From an uncultured Oscillospiraceae bacterium (lineage in GTDB: Bacteria; Bacillota; Clostridia; UBA1212; SIG427), in NCBI GenBank assembly GCA_902465325.1, contig CABQMV010000042.1, positions 1-14,744 on the forward strand: a stretch of DNA of 14,744 bases, given 5' to 3'. Positions 1 through 7,586 of the stretch are shown here, piece after piece. Within the stretch, counting starts at the first letter, position 1. Every line of letters begins with the position of its first letter. A model generated the notes under the pieces. The model was given only the letters and a program-made list of their open reading frames with translations. It ran no database searches and had not been told where the DNA came from. Both the position numbers and the translations under genes were made by a program.

Positions 1-245
1 GTGACAACCTTAGTAACTGCCTTACCCTTGCTGTCGCGCTTAGTAGCACTGAAGGTAACCTGCTTTGTTGTATAATTATTTGCTTCTCTGACCGCCAGGC
101 CAATCAGTCTTTCTGCGATACTCTGTACTTCTTTCGCTCGTGTTTCTGTTGTTACAATAGAACCGTGCTGAAGAAGAGAAGTTACGAGACCTTTGAGCAT
201 GGCTTTTCTCTGATTCGCAGGGCGTCCAAGTTTTCTGTATCCCAT
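1..245 (-). CDS. rplQ: 50S ribosomal protein L17 (partial, C-terminus beyond window)
   Basis: L17 is a large-subunit protein that binds 23S rRNA near the polypeptide exit side. Only the first 81 codons plus two bases are present, because the gene runs off the left edge. The translation begins [16 protein letters not shown] and continues with LVTSLLQHG and [16 protein letters not shown], which is the conserved L17 N-terminal half. The ATG lies 7 bases after a GGGAGG Shine-Dalgarno, 18 bases downstream of the rpoA stop. It is the last gene of the alpha operon in the usual order. The C-terminal length and any terminator cannot be judged here. Confidence 0.96.
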   Translation of the reverse strand, partial: MGYRKLGRPANQRKAMLKGLVTSLLQHGSIVTTETRAKEVQSIAERLIGLAVREANNYTTKQVTFSATKRDSKGKAVTKVV

Positions 246-263
246 TTTAAAACCTCCCTAATA

Positions 264-1211
264 TTATTCGTCCAAATTCTTTAAATTAAGGCCCATAGAC
301 TCCAGCTTCTGAAGAACTTCCTCCAGCGATTTCTTGCCCAAGTTACGTACCTTCATCATCTCGTCCTCACTCTTGCATACCAGATCCTCTACGGTATTGA
401 CACCGGCTCTCTTCAAGCAGTTATACGATCGAACAGAAAGGTCAAGCTCCTCAATATTCATATCCAGAACCTTTTCCTTTTTGCCAGTATCCTTCTCCGC
501 CGATATTTCAGGCACAGAATCCTCTGCTGTGAGGTTGACAAACAAACTGAGCTGTTCTGTCAAAATTTTTGCACTGTAGCTGATCGCCTCCTCAGGCGTC
601 ACACCGCCGTTGGTCCATACCTCCAAAGACAGCTTGTCGTAATCGGTAACGTTCCCAACACGGGTATTCTCCACTACATAATTCACTTTCTTTACAGGAG
701 TAAAGATCGAATCTACCGGAATAATTCCCACAGGCATATTAGGCTCTTTATTTTTGTCCGCAGATCTCCAGCCTACGCCGGCCCCTACGGTCATCTCAAT
801 TTCCAGCTCTCCGTCTCCGTTTAACGTACAGATATACTGATCTGGATTGAGAACCTCCACATCACTGTCGTGAACAATATCTCCTGCAGTAACAGTGCCT
901 CTGTCCTTTACACTGAGCGTTACTGTTTTCTGTTCATCAGAAAACAGCTTAAATGCAATAGCCTTAATATTAAGTATAATCTCTGTTACATCTTCTACAA
1001 CACCGGGGAGAGTGGAAAACTCATGGCGGGCTCCATCAACCTTAATTGTAGTAACAGCAGCACCCGGAAGTGACGAAAGCAAAATTCTTCTCAGAGAATT
1101 ACCTAAAGTAATCCCATAGCCTCTTTCCAACGGCTCTACTACAAACTTACCGTAGGTTCCGTCTTCTGCGGCTGACACACATTCAATTCTCGGTCTTTCG
1201 ATTTCGCTCAT
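264..1211 (-). CDS. rpoA: DNA-directed RNA polymerase subunit alpha
   Basis: This is the alpha subunit; two copies nucleate assembly of RNA polymerase and contact promoter UP elements and activators. The protein is 315 aa, the usual length. The N-terminal dimerisation and assembly domain covers about residues 1-228 and contains the conserved [20 protein letters not shown] segment. An acidic and charged linker (about 229-253) leads to the C-terminal domain. There, [11 protein letters not shown] and [10 protein letters not shown] carry the DNA-contacting residues R261, N264, K267, G292, K294 and S295, by analogy with E. coli R265, N268, K271, G296, K298 and S299. An AAGGAGGG site precedes the ATG. 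Its place between rpsD and rplQ is the normal alpha-operon context. A promoter-like sequence overlaps the start and is listed separately. Confidence 0.98.
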   Translation of the reverse strand: MSEIERPRIECVSAAEDGTYGKFVVEPLERGYGITLGNSLRRILLSSLPGAAVTTIKVDGARHEFSTLPGVVEDVTEIILNIKAIAFKLFSDEQKTVTLSVKDRGTVTAGDIVHDSDVEVLNPDQYICTLNGDGELEIEMTVGAGVGWRSADKNKEPNMPVGIIPVDSIFTPVKKVNYVVENTRVGNVTDYDKLSLEVWTNGGVTPEEAISYSAKILTEQLSLFVNLTAEDSVPEISAEKDTGKKEKVLDMNIEELDLSVRSYNCLKRAGVNTVEDLVCKSEDEMMKVRNLGKKSLEEVLQKLESMGLNLKNLDE

Positions 1212-1237
1212 TTTAAACCCTCCTTATATTTTGTCAA
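1210..1237 (-). promoter_or_regulatory. Promoter-like sequence overlapping the rpoA start
   Basis: On the minus strand a perfect -35 hexamer TTGACA (1237-1232) is followed by a 16-base spacer and TAAAAT (1215-1210), a 5/6 match to the -10 consensus. A transcript from it would begin inside the first codons of rpoA, past its Shine-Dalgarno, so it could serve rplQ but not rpoA. The spacer contains the rpoA ribosome binding site, so the match may be accidental. The similarity is seen in the sequence; activity is not shown. Confidence 0.25.
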
Positions 1238-1243
1238 GCCGCA

Positions 1244-1870
1244 TTATTTGCTGTACAACTCAACAATAAGATGCTCTTCAATCGGGAAGTCAATATCTGC
1301 TCTGCAAGGAAGTTTTACAACCTTAGCGGACAGCTTATCACCATCAAAGTCAATCCACTCAGGAATCACTCTGCCGCCTGTGGTATCCAAAATAGATTCT
1401 ATTCTGGCACTGGATCTGCTTTTCTCACACAGCGCAATTTCGTCTCCTGTCGCCACAATATAAGAAGGAATATTAACACGCTTTCCATTTACTGTAAAAT
1501 GTCCATGGGTAACCAGCTGTCTCGCTTCTGCTCTTGAGGTCCCCAATCCCATACGGTAAACTACATTGTCAAGTCTTCTCTCCAGCAAAGACAGAAGCTC
1601 CTCACCGGTTACACCCTTTTGCTTACTGGCCATTTCAAAATACTTGTGGAACTGACTCTCCAGTATTCCGTAATATCTCTTTGCCTTCTGCTTCTCACGA
1701 AGCTGCAGGCTGTATTCAGACTGTTTTTTTCTAGCCTGTCCGTGCTGTCCCGGAGCATACGATCTTCTGGAAACCGCACATTTATCACTATAGCATCTAG
1801 AGCCCTTCAAGAACAGCTTCTCGCCCTCTCTTCTGCAGAGTCTGCAGGATGCGTCAGTATATCTTGCCAT
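1244..1870 (-). CDS. rpsD: 30S ribosomal protein S4 (zinc-binding type)
   Basis: S4 is a primary 16S rRNA-binding protein that starts assembly of the 30S body and helps unwind mRNA at the entry channel. The protein is 208 aa. Its N-terminus has C9, C12, C26 and C31, the four-cysteine zinc site of the C+ form of S4. The S4 RNA-binding domain follows at about residues 97-160 ([35 protein letters not shown]). The start follows a GGAGG site with a 9-base spacer. Its position between rpsK and rpoA is typical of Clostridia and of E. coli, but not of B. subtilis, where rpsD is elsewhere. S4 is a known autoregulator in several bacteria, but no leader element is recognisable here. Confidence 0.98.
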   Translation of the reverse strand: MARYTDASCRLCRREGEKLFLKGSRCYSDKCAVSRRSYAPGQHGQARKKQSEYSLQLREKQKAKRYYGILESQFHKYFEMASKQKGVTGEELLSLLERRLDNVVYRMGLGTSRAEARQLVTHGHFTVNGKRVNIPSYIVATGDEIALCEKSRSSARIESILDTTGGRVIPEWIDFDGDKLSAKVVKLPCRADIDFPIEEHLIVELYSK

Positions 1871-1888
1871 TACTATACACCTCCAAAT

Positions 1889-2290
1889 TTATACTCTTCT
1901 TCTCTTAGGCGGTCTGCAGCCATTATGCGGAACAGGAGTTTCATCCTTGATAAGGCTGACCTCCAGACCTGCTGCCTGCAATGCCCGAATCGCAGCTTCT
2001 CTGCCTGCTCCGGGACCTCTTACATAGACCTCAACATTGCGAAGTCCATGCTCCATTGCTGCTTTTGCTGCAGTATCTGCTGCAGACTGAGCTGCAAAAG
2101 GAGTATTCTTTTTGGAACCTCTGAAGCCAAGGCCGCCTGCGCTGGCCCAAGATATGGTGTTACCGGCTGTATCCGTAATGGTAACAATTGTATTATTAAA
2201 GCTGGAACGGATGTGCGCCTGTCCGCGCTCAATGTTCTTACGCTCTCTCTTCTTACCTCTAACACCTTTTCGTGCTGTCTTTACTGCCAT
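1889..2290 (-). CDS. rpsK: 30S ribosomal protein S11
   Basis: S11 sits on the 30S platform and helps form the mRNA exit and E-site region. The protein is 133 aa, close to the family length. It shows the conserved [16 protein letters not shown] stretch, [17 protein letters not shown], and the signature tail [13 protein letters not shown]. The Asn-Gly in that tail is the site that becomes isoaspartate in E. coli S11. The start is preceded by AAGGGGG (2307-2301) with a 10-base spacer, a weaker Shine-Dalgarno than its neighbours have. That site overlaps the rpsM stop, which suggests translational coupling to rpsM. Confidence 0.98.
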   Translation of the reverse strand: MAVKTARKGVRGKKRERKNIERGQAHIRSSFNNTIVTITDTAGNTISWASAGGLGFRGSKKNTPFAAQSAADTAAKAAMEHGLRNVEVYVRGPGAGREAAIRALQAAGLEVSLIKDETPVPHNGCRPPKRRRV

Positions 2291-2305
2291 TGATCATCAA
2301 CCCCC

Positions 2306-2674
2306 TTACTTCTTCTTGCCTGCAACTGTCTTGGCAGGGCCTTTACGGGTTCTCGCATTGGTCTTTGTTCTCTGACCTCTTACCGGCAAACCCATCTTAT
2401 GTCTCCTGCCTCTGTAGCAGCCAATTTCCATGAGACGCTTGATGTTTAAGGAAACCGTTCTTCTTACATCGCCTTCCACAACATATTCTTTATCTATTAC
2501 ATCTCTGAGTTTCGCAACTTCTTCGTCAGTTAAATCTCTAACTCTGGTATCCGGATTGATTCCGGTCTTCCGAATGATCTCCTGTGACTTTGACTTTCCA
2601 ATTCCGTAGATATATGTTAAACCAATTTCAACACGCTTCTCTCTGGGCAAGTCAACTCCTGCAATACGAGCCAT
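2306..2674 (-). CDS. rpsM: 30S ribosomal protein S13
   Basis: S13 lies in the head of the 30S subunit, contacts the P-site tRNA and forms intersubunit bridges with the 50S. The protein is 122 aa. Recognisable parts are [20 protein letters not shown] at the start, the helix-two-turn-helix segment with [11 protein letters not shown], and the basic tail with [20 protein letters not shown], which reaches toward tRNA. A GGAGG site stands 11 bases before the ATG. This is the first gene after the longest gap in the window, and in many bacteria it heads the alpha operon. Confidence 0.98.
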   Translation of the reverse strand: MARIAGVDLPREKRVEIGLTYIYGIGKSKSQEIIRKTGINPDTRVRDLTDEEVAKLRDVIDKEYVVEGDVRRTVSLNIKRLMEIGCYRGRRHKMGLPVRGQRTKTNARTRKGPAKTVAGKKK

Positions 2675-2817
2675 CTAAAAATACACCTCCATAAATATTT
2701 AAAAGACAAAACATGTGCTGAGAATTCATAAAAATATGCAGCCGCATTCTCTTCACATATTCCAATCACCTAAAAGCAATTCCTATCCCTGCTTCTGTGT
2801 TATCCCAAGCACAAACC
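2675..2817 (-). other. rpmJ-rpsM intergenic region
   Basis: This is the longest gap in the window, about 143 bases. It starts with the 3' arm of the rpmJ inverted repeat and the QKQG-like relic, both listed separately. The rest is AT-rich and ends in the rpsM Shine-Dalgarno. I saw no convincing -35/-10 pair, no hairpin followed by a T-run, and no coding sequence with its own ribosome binding site. It may hold an alpha-operon leader, but nothing in it is recognisable as one. Confidence 0.5.
2783..2797 (-). other. Possible relic of an earlier rpmJ 3' end
   Basis: Just after the 3' arm of the rpmJ inverted repeat the minus strand reads CAG AAG CAG GGA TAG, that is Gln-Lys-Gln-Gly-stop. These are the same last four residues and stop that end the current rpmJ, where they are written CAG AAG CAA GGC TGA. 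The two copies start 35 bases apart. The upstream stop ends translation first, so this copy is not read as part of L36. It may be the ancestral gene end displaced by an insertion or template switch; chance similarity is possible. Confidence 0.4.
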
Positions 2818-2848
2818 TCAGCCTTGCTTCTGTTTGTGCTTGGGATAA
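2800..2848 (-). repeat. Perfect 17-bp inverted repeat over the rpmJ 3' end
   Basis: The two arms, 2800-2816 and 2832-2848, are exact reverse complements (TTATCCCAAGCACAAAC and GTTTGTGCTTGGGATAA). They are separated by a 15-base loop. In the mRNA the 5' arm lies in rpmJ codons 29-35, the stop codon is in the loop, and the 3' arm is just past the gene. No T-run follows on either side, so this does not look like an intrinsic terminator. It would form a very stable hairpin and could affect mRNA processing, stability or ribosome spacing before rpsM. Confidence 0.9.
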
Positions 2849-2934
2849 GCATTACAAATGACCATAACCTTACCTTTTCTCTTAATGACCTTACATTTAT
2901 CACAAATAGGCTTAACAGACGGTCTTACTTTCAT
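2818..2934 (-). CDS. rpmJ: 50S ribosomal protein L36
   Basis: L36 is the smallest large-subunit protein and binds 23S rRNA through a zinc finger. The translation is 38 aa, starting [20 protein letters not shown] and ending PKHKQKQG, so identity is clear. Zinc ligands C11, C14, C27 and H33 are present. The usual protein is 37 aa with C27 and H32 (spacing CENPKH); here the segment is C-N-A-Y-P-K-H, one residue longer. The extra residue falls next to the start of a 17-bp inverted repeat that covers the end of the gene. A GGAGG site stands before the ATG, and the gene lies 21 bases after infA. Confidence 0.95.
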   Translation of the reverse strand: MKVRPSVKPICDKCKVIKRKGKVMVICNAYPKHKQKQG

Positions 2935-2955
2935 AATTCAATCCTCCTTATAAGG

Positions 2956-3171
2956 CTACTTTCTCCAAGTGATTCTTCCGCGATTTAAATCATAGGGAGA
3001 GATCTCCACTGTAACGTGATCGCCGGGTAAAATCTTGATATAGTTGGTTCTCAGCTTCCCTGAAATGTGAGACAGTACCACATGTCCATTCTCCAGCGTA
3101 ACCTTGAATACACAGTTGGGCAACACCTCGGTCACCGTACCTTCAACCTCAATAACGTCTTCTTTAGACAA
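2956..3171 (-). CDS. infA: Translation initiation factor IF-1
   Basis: IF-1 binds the 30S A site and works with IF-2 and IF-3 in starting translation. The translation from the TTG is 71 aa: the family pattern [40 protein letters not shown] and [13 protein letters not shown] is intact. It forms a single OB-fold (S1-like) domain. The chosen start is TTG at 3171. It has a perfect AGGAGG 7 bases upstream, and the protein then begins M-S-K-E-D, matching the family N-terminus. A GTG at 3192 would overlap the map stop but adds seven unconserved residues and has no good ribosome binding site. Located directly after map, as usual in Firmicutes. Confidence 0.97.
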   Translation of the reverse strand: MSKEDVIEVEGTVTEVLPNCVFKVTLENGHVVLSHISGKLRTNYIKILPGDHVTVEISPYDLNRGRITWRK

Positions 3172-3178
3172 AATACAA

Positions 3179-3184
3179 CCTCCT
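3179..3184 (-). promoter_or_regulatory. Shine-Dalgarno that fixes the infA TTG start
   Basis: A perfect AGGAGG on the minus strand is 7 bases before the TTG at 3171. It lies inside the only alternative extension (GTG at 3192), which rules that longer start unlikely. Confidence 0.85.
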
Positions 3185-3188
3185 GAAA

Positions 3189-3962
3189 TCACTTTTTGAT
3201 CAACGTGGTAATAATAGGTTCGTTCTCATTAACAATGACAGTATTCTCGTAATGAGCAGCCAAACTCCCATCTTCGGTATAAACAGTCCATCTATTCTTT
3301 TCATCAATAAAAATGGCCCGTTCCCCGTCAATTACCATTGGTTCAATTGCCAACGCCATTCCGTTCTGCATTCTTGGACCTCTAAATTTCGTCCTGTAGT
3401 TCGGAATTTCCGGCTCCTCATGCAGCTCTCTGCCTACGCCGTGACCAGTGAATTCACGGACTAAGGTATAGCCGGCCGCCTCTACATGATCCTGTATTGC
3501 CCCGGAAACGTCAATTATCCTGTTGCCGGGAAGTACCTTTTCTAATCCTTTGAAAAAGCTCTCCTCAGTAACAGCAATCAGCCGCAACGCCTCCGGAGAA
3601 CACCGGCCCACTGCATAGGTCCTGGCCGCATCTCCATGATAGCCATTATAACAGGCGCCTACATCAATACTGATAATATCGCCTTCCTTCAAAATTCTAT
3701 GATCCGGAATTCCATGAATCACCTGATCATTTATGGATACGCACAGGGTCGCCGGGAAGGGTTTTGCTCCCGAAAAGCCTGGTTGTCCCTTGAAAGAAGG
3801 CAAAGCGCCGTTCCTTATTATATAGTCTTCAGCAATTTTGTCAAGCTCTTTTGTGGAAATTCCCGGAATTATTTTTTCACTCATCAGCTCCAGAACTTCT
3901 CCTACAATTCTGCCTGCCGCAGTTAGCTGATCAATTTCATACTTAGAATTAATTGGAATCAT
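3189..3962 (-). CDS. map: Methionine aminopeptidase, type I
   Basis: This metalloenzyme removes the initiator methionine from new proteins in the cytoplasm. The protein is 257 aa with the pita-bread fold pattern. The expected catalytic and metal-binding residues are visible: H83, D100, D111, H174, H181, E207 and E239, in the contexts VIHGIP, SIDVGA, GDAART, TGHGVG, IEPM and HYENTV. There is no N-terminal zinc-finger extension, so it is the short bacterial form (type Ia). Its ATG overlaps the adk stop (ATGA). The Shine-Dalgarno is weak (GGGGA), so translation is probably coupled to adk. Placement in the ribosomal operon is common in Firmicutes. Confidence 0.98.
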   Translation of the reverse strand: MIPINSKYEIDQLTAAGRIVGEVLELMSEKIIPGISTKELDKIAEDYIIRNGALPSFKGQPGFSGAKPFPATLCVSINDQVIHGIPDHRILKEGDIISIDVGACYNGYHGDAARTYAVGRCSPEALRLIAVTEESFFKGLEKVLPGNRIIDVSGAIQDHVEAAGYTLVREFTGHGVGRELHEEPEIPNYRTKFRGPRMQNGMALAIEPMVIDGERAIFIDEKNRWTVYTEDGSLAAHYENTVIVNENEPIITTLIKK

Positions 3963-4606
3963 TTTTCTATCCCCAATGCTTCCATTGTATTCTTCAGAGA
4001 CTTCTCAATCCCCGGCACACCCTCTACATTCAGAAGACAGCCCTGTTTCTTATAATAGTCAATTAACGGTTCTGTCTTTTCATGGTAAGTTTCCAACCGT
4101 TCTTTTATAACCTCCGGGGTATCATCCTTGCGCTGTATCAGTCTTTCTCCGCAGTTCGGACAGCAATCGTCTGTCAGCGGCGTATAGTCCACATGAAAGG
4201 TTCCGCTGCAGGCCGGGCAAAATCTCCGTTTGGACAGCCGATCAATTAAGCCTGCCTCATCCACAACAATATTCACAGCAAAATCAATTTTTTTATGATT
4301 CTCTCTCAGGTAATCATCCAGCTTTTCCGCCTGAAAAATGGTACGGGGAAATCCGTCCAAAATAAAACCACTGCAGCATTCCTCCTTTGATAATCGGTCA
4401 ACCACCAGCGATACAGTCAATGCGTCCGGTACCAGCTGCCCCTTTGAAATATAGGCCTCTGCCTCTTTTCCCAGCAGCGTTCCTTCCTTTATATGATATC
4501 GAAAAATATCCCCCGTTGAAATATGGGGAATATTCAAAACTTCGGCAATAGCGGAGGATTGTGTCCCCTTACCGGCTCCAGGAGCCCCTAAAAAAACCAA
4601 ATTCAT
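3959..4606 (-). CDS. adk: Adenylate kinase (zinc-containing LID)
   Basis: Adenylate kinase interconverts ATP plus AMP and two ADP. The protein is 215 aa, the long bacterial form. The P-loop GAPGAGKGT spans residues 7-15. The AMP-binding region includes STGDIFR (30-36) and LDGFPRT (83-89). The LID domain carries C130, C133, C149 and C152, a four-cysteine zinc site typical of Gram-positive enzymes. A GGAGGG site lies 6 bases before the ATG. It follows secY after an 80-base gap that holds a hairpin, and its stop overlaps the map start. Confidence 0.98.
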   Translation of the reverse strand: MNLVFLGAPGAGKGTQSSAIAEVLNIPHISTGDIFRYHIKEGTLLGKEAEAYISKGQLVPDALTVSLVVDRLSKEECCSGFILDGFPRTIFQAEKLDDYLRENHKKIDFAVNIVVDEAGLIDRLSKRRFCPACSGTFHVDYTPLTDDCCPNCGERLIQRKDDTPEVIKERLETYHEKTEPLIDYYKKQGCLLNVEGVPGIEKSLKNTMEALGIEK

Positions 4607-4633
4607 ATGTTCCCTCCGGATAAAATAATAGGA

Positions 4634-4667
4634 ATGACACGGTACACTTTCAGGCGTACCGTGTCAT
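4634..4667 (-). repeat. 12-bp perfect hairpin between secY and adk
   Basis: The arms ATGACACGGTAC (4634-4645) and GTACCGTGTCAT (4656-4667) are exact reverse complements around a 10-base loop. As RNA the stem could grow by a G-U and a C-G pair, leaving a loop CUGAAA. On the minus strand the sequence after it reads TCCTATTATTTTATC, which is U-rich but not an unbroken run. It could be a weak attenuator that lowers adk-to-rplQ expression relative to secY, or an mRNA processing site. The structure is certain; its role is inferred. Confidence 0.8.
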
Positions 4668-4686
4668 CAAAATACACAAATTCAAA

Positions 4687-6027
4687 TCACTCTAAGAAAC
4701 CCTTGTAATGCCGCATCAGCATTTGAGATTCAATCTGTCTCACTGTCTCCAAAGCAACACCCACCAGAATCAATACCGTGGTACCGCCTATCCATAAATT
4801 CAGATTTCCAATGCCGGAATTAGGACTAAACAGCGCTGTAATTTTCTGAATCAAGCTGGGGAATATCGCCAGAATTGCCAGGAAGAAAGAACCAAACCAG
4901 GTAATCCTTCTGGAAGACCTTTTGATATAGTCAGCGGTAGGACGGCCCGGCCGCAATCCAGGGACAAAGCCGCCATTTTTCTTTAAATTGTTGGCAATAT
5001 CCACCGGATCAAAGTACACCATGTTGTAAAAGAAAGTAAACGCTACAATCAATACGGCGTATACCAGTAAATACCACCAAGACTGAGAAAAATTGGACAT
5101 TGCCTTAGCAAAACCACTGTTGGGCGCTATAAACGCTGCAATCGTAGAAGGAAACTGCAGCATGGAAATCGCAAAAATGATAGGCAGAACGCCAGAGGAA
5201 TTCACCTTCAGAGGAATGTGAGTATTCTGTCCACCGTAAACCTTTCTTCCGACAACACGTTTCGCATACTGTACAGGGATTCTTCTCTCCCCGCTCTCCA
5301 TCCATACAACAGCAGTAATAACCGCCAGAAATACAATCAAAATTGCAGCAACAACAATAATCCGCACAGGAAGAGCTGCGTTAACCATATCGGTAGTAGT
5401 GATAATACTGTACATATAACCTGCCACAGAAGGCGCTCCCGCTACAATACCTGCAAAGATCAAAAGAGAAATTCCATTTCCAATGCCCATTTCCGTTATC
5501 TTTTCACCTAACCAGACAACAACTGCCGTACCGGCTGTGAAAGAAGTGATCAAGACAATAAAAGAAAAGAAATCAAATGTTTTAACAGTCTCTCCAGACA
5601 ATCCAATTAATACATTGCTGCCCTTCAAATTGAAATAGAGCATCATCGCCTGGAACAGACCTAAGCCAACAGAAACATATCTGGTAATTTTGGAGATTTT
5701 CTTACGTCCCTCTTCGCCTTCCTTCTGCATTCTTTCCAGCGCAGGAATCGCAATGGTCAGAAGCTGCATAATAATAGACGCATTGATATAAGGAGAAATT
5801 CCCATTGCAAACAGAGAAGCATTAGAAAATGCATCACCGGACATAATATTCATTAAGTTAAACAATCCGCTCTGAGCCAGGCTGCTGAGAGCAAATTCCG
5901 TCAGGACCGGAACTGCTATAAAGCAGCCCAGTCTGAACAAAATAATCAAAAGTACTGTAAAGATGATCTTCTTGCGAAGCTCCGGAATGTGAAAAGCATT
6001 TTTTATGATGCCAAACATGTTTTTCAT
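4687..6027 (-). CDS. secY: Preprotein translocase subunit SecY
   Basis: SecY is the channel of the SecYEG translocon in the cytoplasmic membrane, working with SecA and with ribosomes docked at the tunnel exit. The protein is 446 aa and strongly hydrophobic, with the pattern expected for ten membrane helices. Family motifs include GISPYINASIIMQLL after helix 2, EMGIGNGISLLIFAGI, the cytoplasmic loop RRIPVQYAKRVVGRK and GGFVPGLRPGRPT. The first ATG is chosen: GAGGTG stands 7 bases upstream. The ATG at codon 4 would be 16 bases away. The rplO stop ends one base before the start, so the two genes are likely coupled. Confidence 0.98.
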   Translation of the reverse strand: MKNMFGIIKNAFHIPELRKKIIFTVLLIILFRLGCFIAVPVLTEFALSSLAQSGLFNLMNIMSGDAFSNASLFAMGISPYINASIIMQLLTIAIPALERMQKEGEEGRKKISKITRYVSVGLGLFQAMMLYFNLKGSNVLIGLSGETVKTFDFFSFIVLITSFTAGTAVVVWLGEKITEMGIGNGISLLIFAGIVAGAPSVAGYMYSIITTTDMVNAALPVRIIVVAAILIVFLAVITAVVWMESGERRIPVQYAKRVVGRKVYGGQNTHIPLKVNSSGVLPIIFAISMLQFPSTIAAFIAPNSGFAKAMSNFSQSWWYLLVYAVLIVAFTFFYNMVYFDPVDIANNLKKNGGFVPGLRPGRPTADYIKRSSRRITWFGSFFLAILAIFPSLIQKITALFSPNSGIGNLNLWIGGTTVLILVGVALETVRQIESQMLMRHYKGFLE

Positions 6028-6028
6028 G

Positions 6029-6472
6029 TTAAATCACCTCGGCCTTTCCTCCTGAGCCTTCAATCTTCTGGGCAGCACTCTTCGTAAATCTTGCAGCCTT
6101 AACGGTTAGCTTCTTCGTAAGATCGCCATTTCCCAAAACAGAGATTCCGTCATAAGCCTTCTTTATGAGACCCGCCTCAATTAAAGATTCAGCTGTAACG
6201 ACCGCGCCGTCATCAAAGCGATTCAGGGCACTGACATTTACTTCTGCATACACAGCAGCAAAACGCTTGTTGTTAAATCCTCTCTTCGGTATTCTTCTGT
6301 AAAGAGGAGTCTGACCACCTTCAAAACCAGGTCTTACTCCGCCGCCGCTTCTGGCCTTCTGTCCTTTGTGGCCGCGGCCGCCTGTCTTTCCGTTACCGCT
6401 TCCGGCACCTCTTCCTTTACGAAAAGGAGCTTTAGCGGAACCTTCTGCCGGACGTAATTCATCTAACTTCAT
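6029..6472 (-). CDS. rplO: 50S ribosomal protein L15
   Basis: L15 is a late-assembly 50S protein whose glycine-rich arm threads into 23S rRNA. From ATG 6472 the protein is 147 aa and begins [12 protein letters not shown], as in the family. The basic, glycine-rich stretch ([20 protein letters not shown]) and [10 protein letters not shown] are conserved. A GTG at 6478 is also in frame, but it lies only one base after the GGGAGG site, whereas the ATG has a 7-base spacer, so the ATG was chosen. The gene lies 14 bases after rpmD and 1 base before secY. Confidence 0.97.
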   Translation of the reverse strand: MKLDELRPAEGSAKAPFRKGRGAGSGNGKTGGRGHKGQKARSGGGVRPGFEGGQTPLYRRIPKRGFNNKRFAAVYAEVNVSALNRFDDGAVVTAESLIEAGLIKKAYDGISVLGNGDLTKKLTVKAARFTKSAAQKIEGSGGKAEVI

Positions 6473-6486
6473 GGTCACACCTCCCT

Positions 6487-6666
6487 CTAAACTTCCTCAA
6501 CTTTTACAAGGTGATTGACAACCTTCACCATGCCTCTGATCTGAGGATTATCAGCCTGTTCAACTATACTTCCTATTTTCTTCAGCCCTAAAGCCCTAAC
6601 AGTAGCAATCTGATTCTTTTTCGCGCCGTTAATGCTTTTTACTAATGTAATTTTCAAGTTAGCCAC
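6487..6666 (-). CDS. rpmD: 50S ribosomal protein L30
   Basis: L30 is a small 23S rRNA-binding protein of the 50S subunit. The gene encodes 59 aa starting [11 protein letters not shown] and containing [10 protein letters not shown] and [15 protein letters not shown], all typical of L30. The start codon is GTG at 6666, with AGGAGG (6680-6675) 8 bases upstream; that site touches the rpsE stop, so coupling is likely. It sits between rpsE and rplO, the standard place. Confidence 0.96.
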   Translation of the reverse strand: MANLKITLVKSINGAKKNQIATVRALGLKKIGSIVEQADNPQIRGMVKVVNHLVKVEEV

Positions 6667-6679
6667 AGCGGGATCCTCC

Positions 6680-7180
6680 TTATTCCAGTATTTCTTCTAC
6701 AGTTTTTCCACGGAGTTCGGCAACCTCTTCTACGGTTTTTAAGGATTTCAATCCCTCCAGTGTAGCGTTTACCATATTCGTAGGATTATTTGAGCCTAAA
6801 GATTTTGTCCTGATATTATGAATACCGGAAAGCTCAATGACCGCTCTGACAGGGCCGCCGGCAATCACACCGCTACCTTCAGAAGCAGGCTTCATAATAA
6901 CCCGTCCCGCTCCGTACACGCCTACAGTCTCATGGGGAATTGTATTGTTGACAACAGTAACATCAATAATATGCTTTTTGGCATCTTCCACGCCTTTTCT
7001 GATGGCTTCTGAAACCTCTGCAGCCTTGCCGATACCGGCACCAACGTGACCGTTCTCGTCACCAACAACTACAAGAGCTCTCCATCTAAAGTTGCGGCCA
7101 CCCTTTACAACCTTGGCTACTTTGCTGAGGTTTACCAGTTTCTCTTTGAATTCGGGTGCTCCGGAATTTACATGTTCCAT
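6680..7180 (-). CDS. rpsE: 30S ribosomal protein S5
   Basis: S5 helps decoding accuracy and mRNA unwinding at the entry of the 30S subunit. The protein is 166 aa. The N-terminal double-stranded RNA-binding fold includes [13 protein letters not shown], the loop where spectinomycin resistance changes occur in other bacteria, and [13 protein letters not shown]. The C-terminal domain includes [14 protein letters not shown] and [23 protein letters not shown] stands 7 bases before the ATG. Placed between rplR and rpmD, as usual. Confidence 0.98.
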   Translation of the reverse strand: MEHVNSGAPEFKEKLVNLSKVAKVVKGGRNFRWRALVVVGDENGHVGAGIGKAAEVSEAIRKGVEDAKKHIIDVTVVNNTIPHETVGVYGAGRVIMKPASEGSGVIAGGPVRAVIELSGIHNIRTKSLGSNNPTNMVNATLEGLKSLKTVEEVAELRGKTVEEILE

Positions 7181-7200
7181 TTTATATCCTCCTTATCAAA

Positions 7201-7569
7201 TTAGAATTTCAAACCGGCTTCGCGCGCACTATCTGCCAATGCCTCTACACGTCCGTGATACGGGTATCCTCCCCGGTCAAATACAACCTGGGTAATACCG
7301 GCCTCAATGGCTCTCTGCGCTACCAGCTTGCCAACCTCTTTTGCAGCCTCAACATTGCCGCCAAATTCAATCTTATCCTTAACCGCCTTGTCAAGAGTTG
7401 AAGCAGCCACCAGGGTTACGCCCTTTTCATCGTCAATGATCTGAGCGTATATGTGCGACAGACTTCTGAAAACATCAAGTCTAGGGCACGCCGCCGTACC
7501 GGAAATCTTTTTCCTAACGCGAACATGCTTTCTTACACGCACTTTATTTTTATTTGCTTTTTTTATCAT
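7201..7569 (-). CDS. rplR: 50S ribosomal protein L18
   Basis: L18 binds 5S rRNA together with L5 and builds the central protuberance. The protein is 122 aa. It has the basic N-terminus ([18 protein letters not shown]), then [19 protein letters not shown] and the C-terminal signature [20 protein letters not shown], matching other Gram-positive L18 proteins through the final [16 protein letters not shown] stands 9 bases before the ATG. It lies between rplF and rpsE. Confidence 0.98.
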   Translation of the reverse strand: MIKKANKNKVRVRKHVRVRKKISGTAACPRLDVFRSLSHIYAQIIDDEKGVTLVAASTLDKAVKDKIEFGGNVEAAKEVGKLVAQRAIEAGITQVVFDRGGYPYHGRVEALADSAREAGLKF

Positions 7570-7586
7570 GTCAGCCTACTCCTCTC

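Noticed and set aside
1619..2293. Long plus-strand open frame (224 codons) opposite rpsD and rpsK
   Set aside because: It lies antisense to two clearly conserved genes, has no family resemblance and no good ribosome binding site; it is a shadow of the codon pattern of those genes.
2660..2752. A short out-of-frame minus-strand reading frame starting in the rpmJ-rpsM gap and running into rpsM
   Set aside because: It has no ribosome binding site and runs out of frame into rpsM; nothing supports translation.
2675..2760. A promoter for rpsM in the rpmJ-rpsM gap
   Set aside because: Only weak -35/-10 look-alikes with poor spacing were found; the AT-rich sequence alone is not enough.
2800..2848. 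The rpmJ inverted repeat as a rho-independent terminator
   Set aside because: No T-run follows the stem on either strand, and essential genes rpsM to rplQ follow directly without a convincing promoter in the gap.
2934..3189. Absence of the small KOW-domain gene that Bacillus carries between map and infA
   Set aside because: Its absence is normal outside Bacillus relatives and is not a deletion signal.
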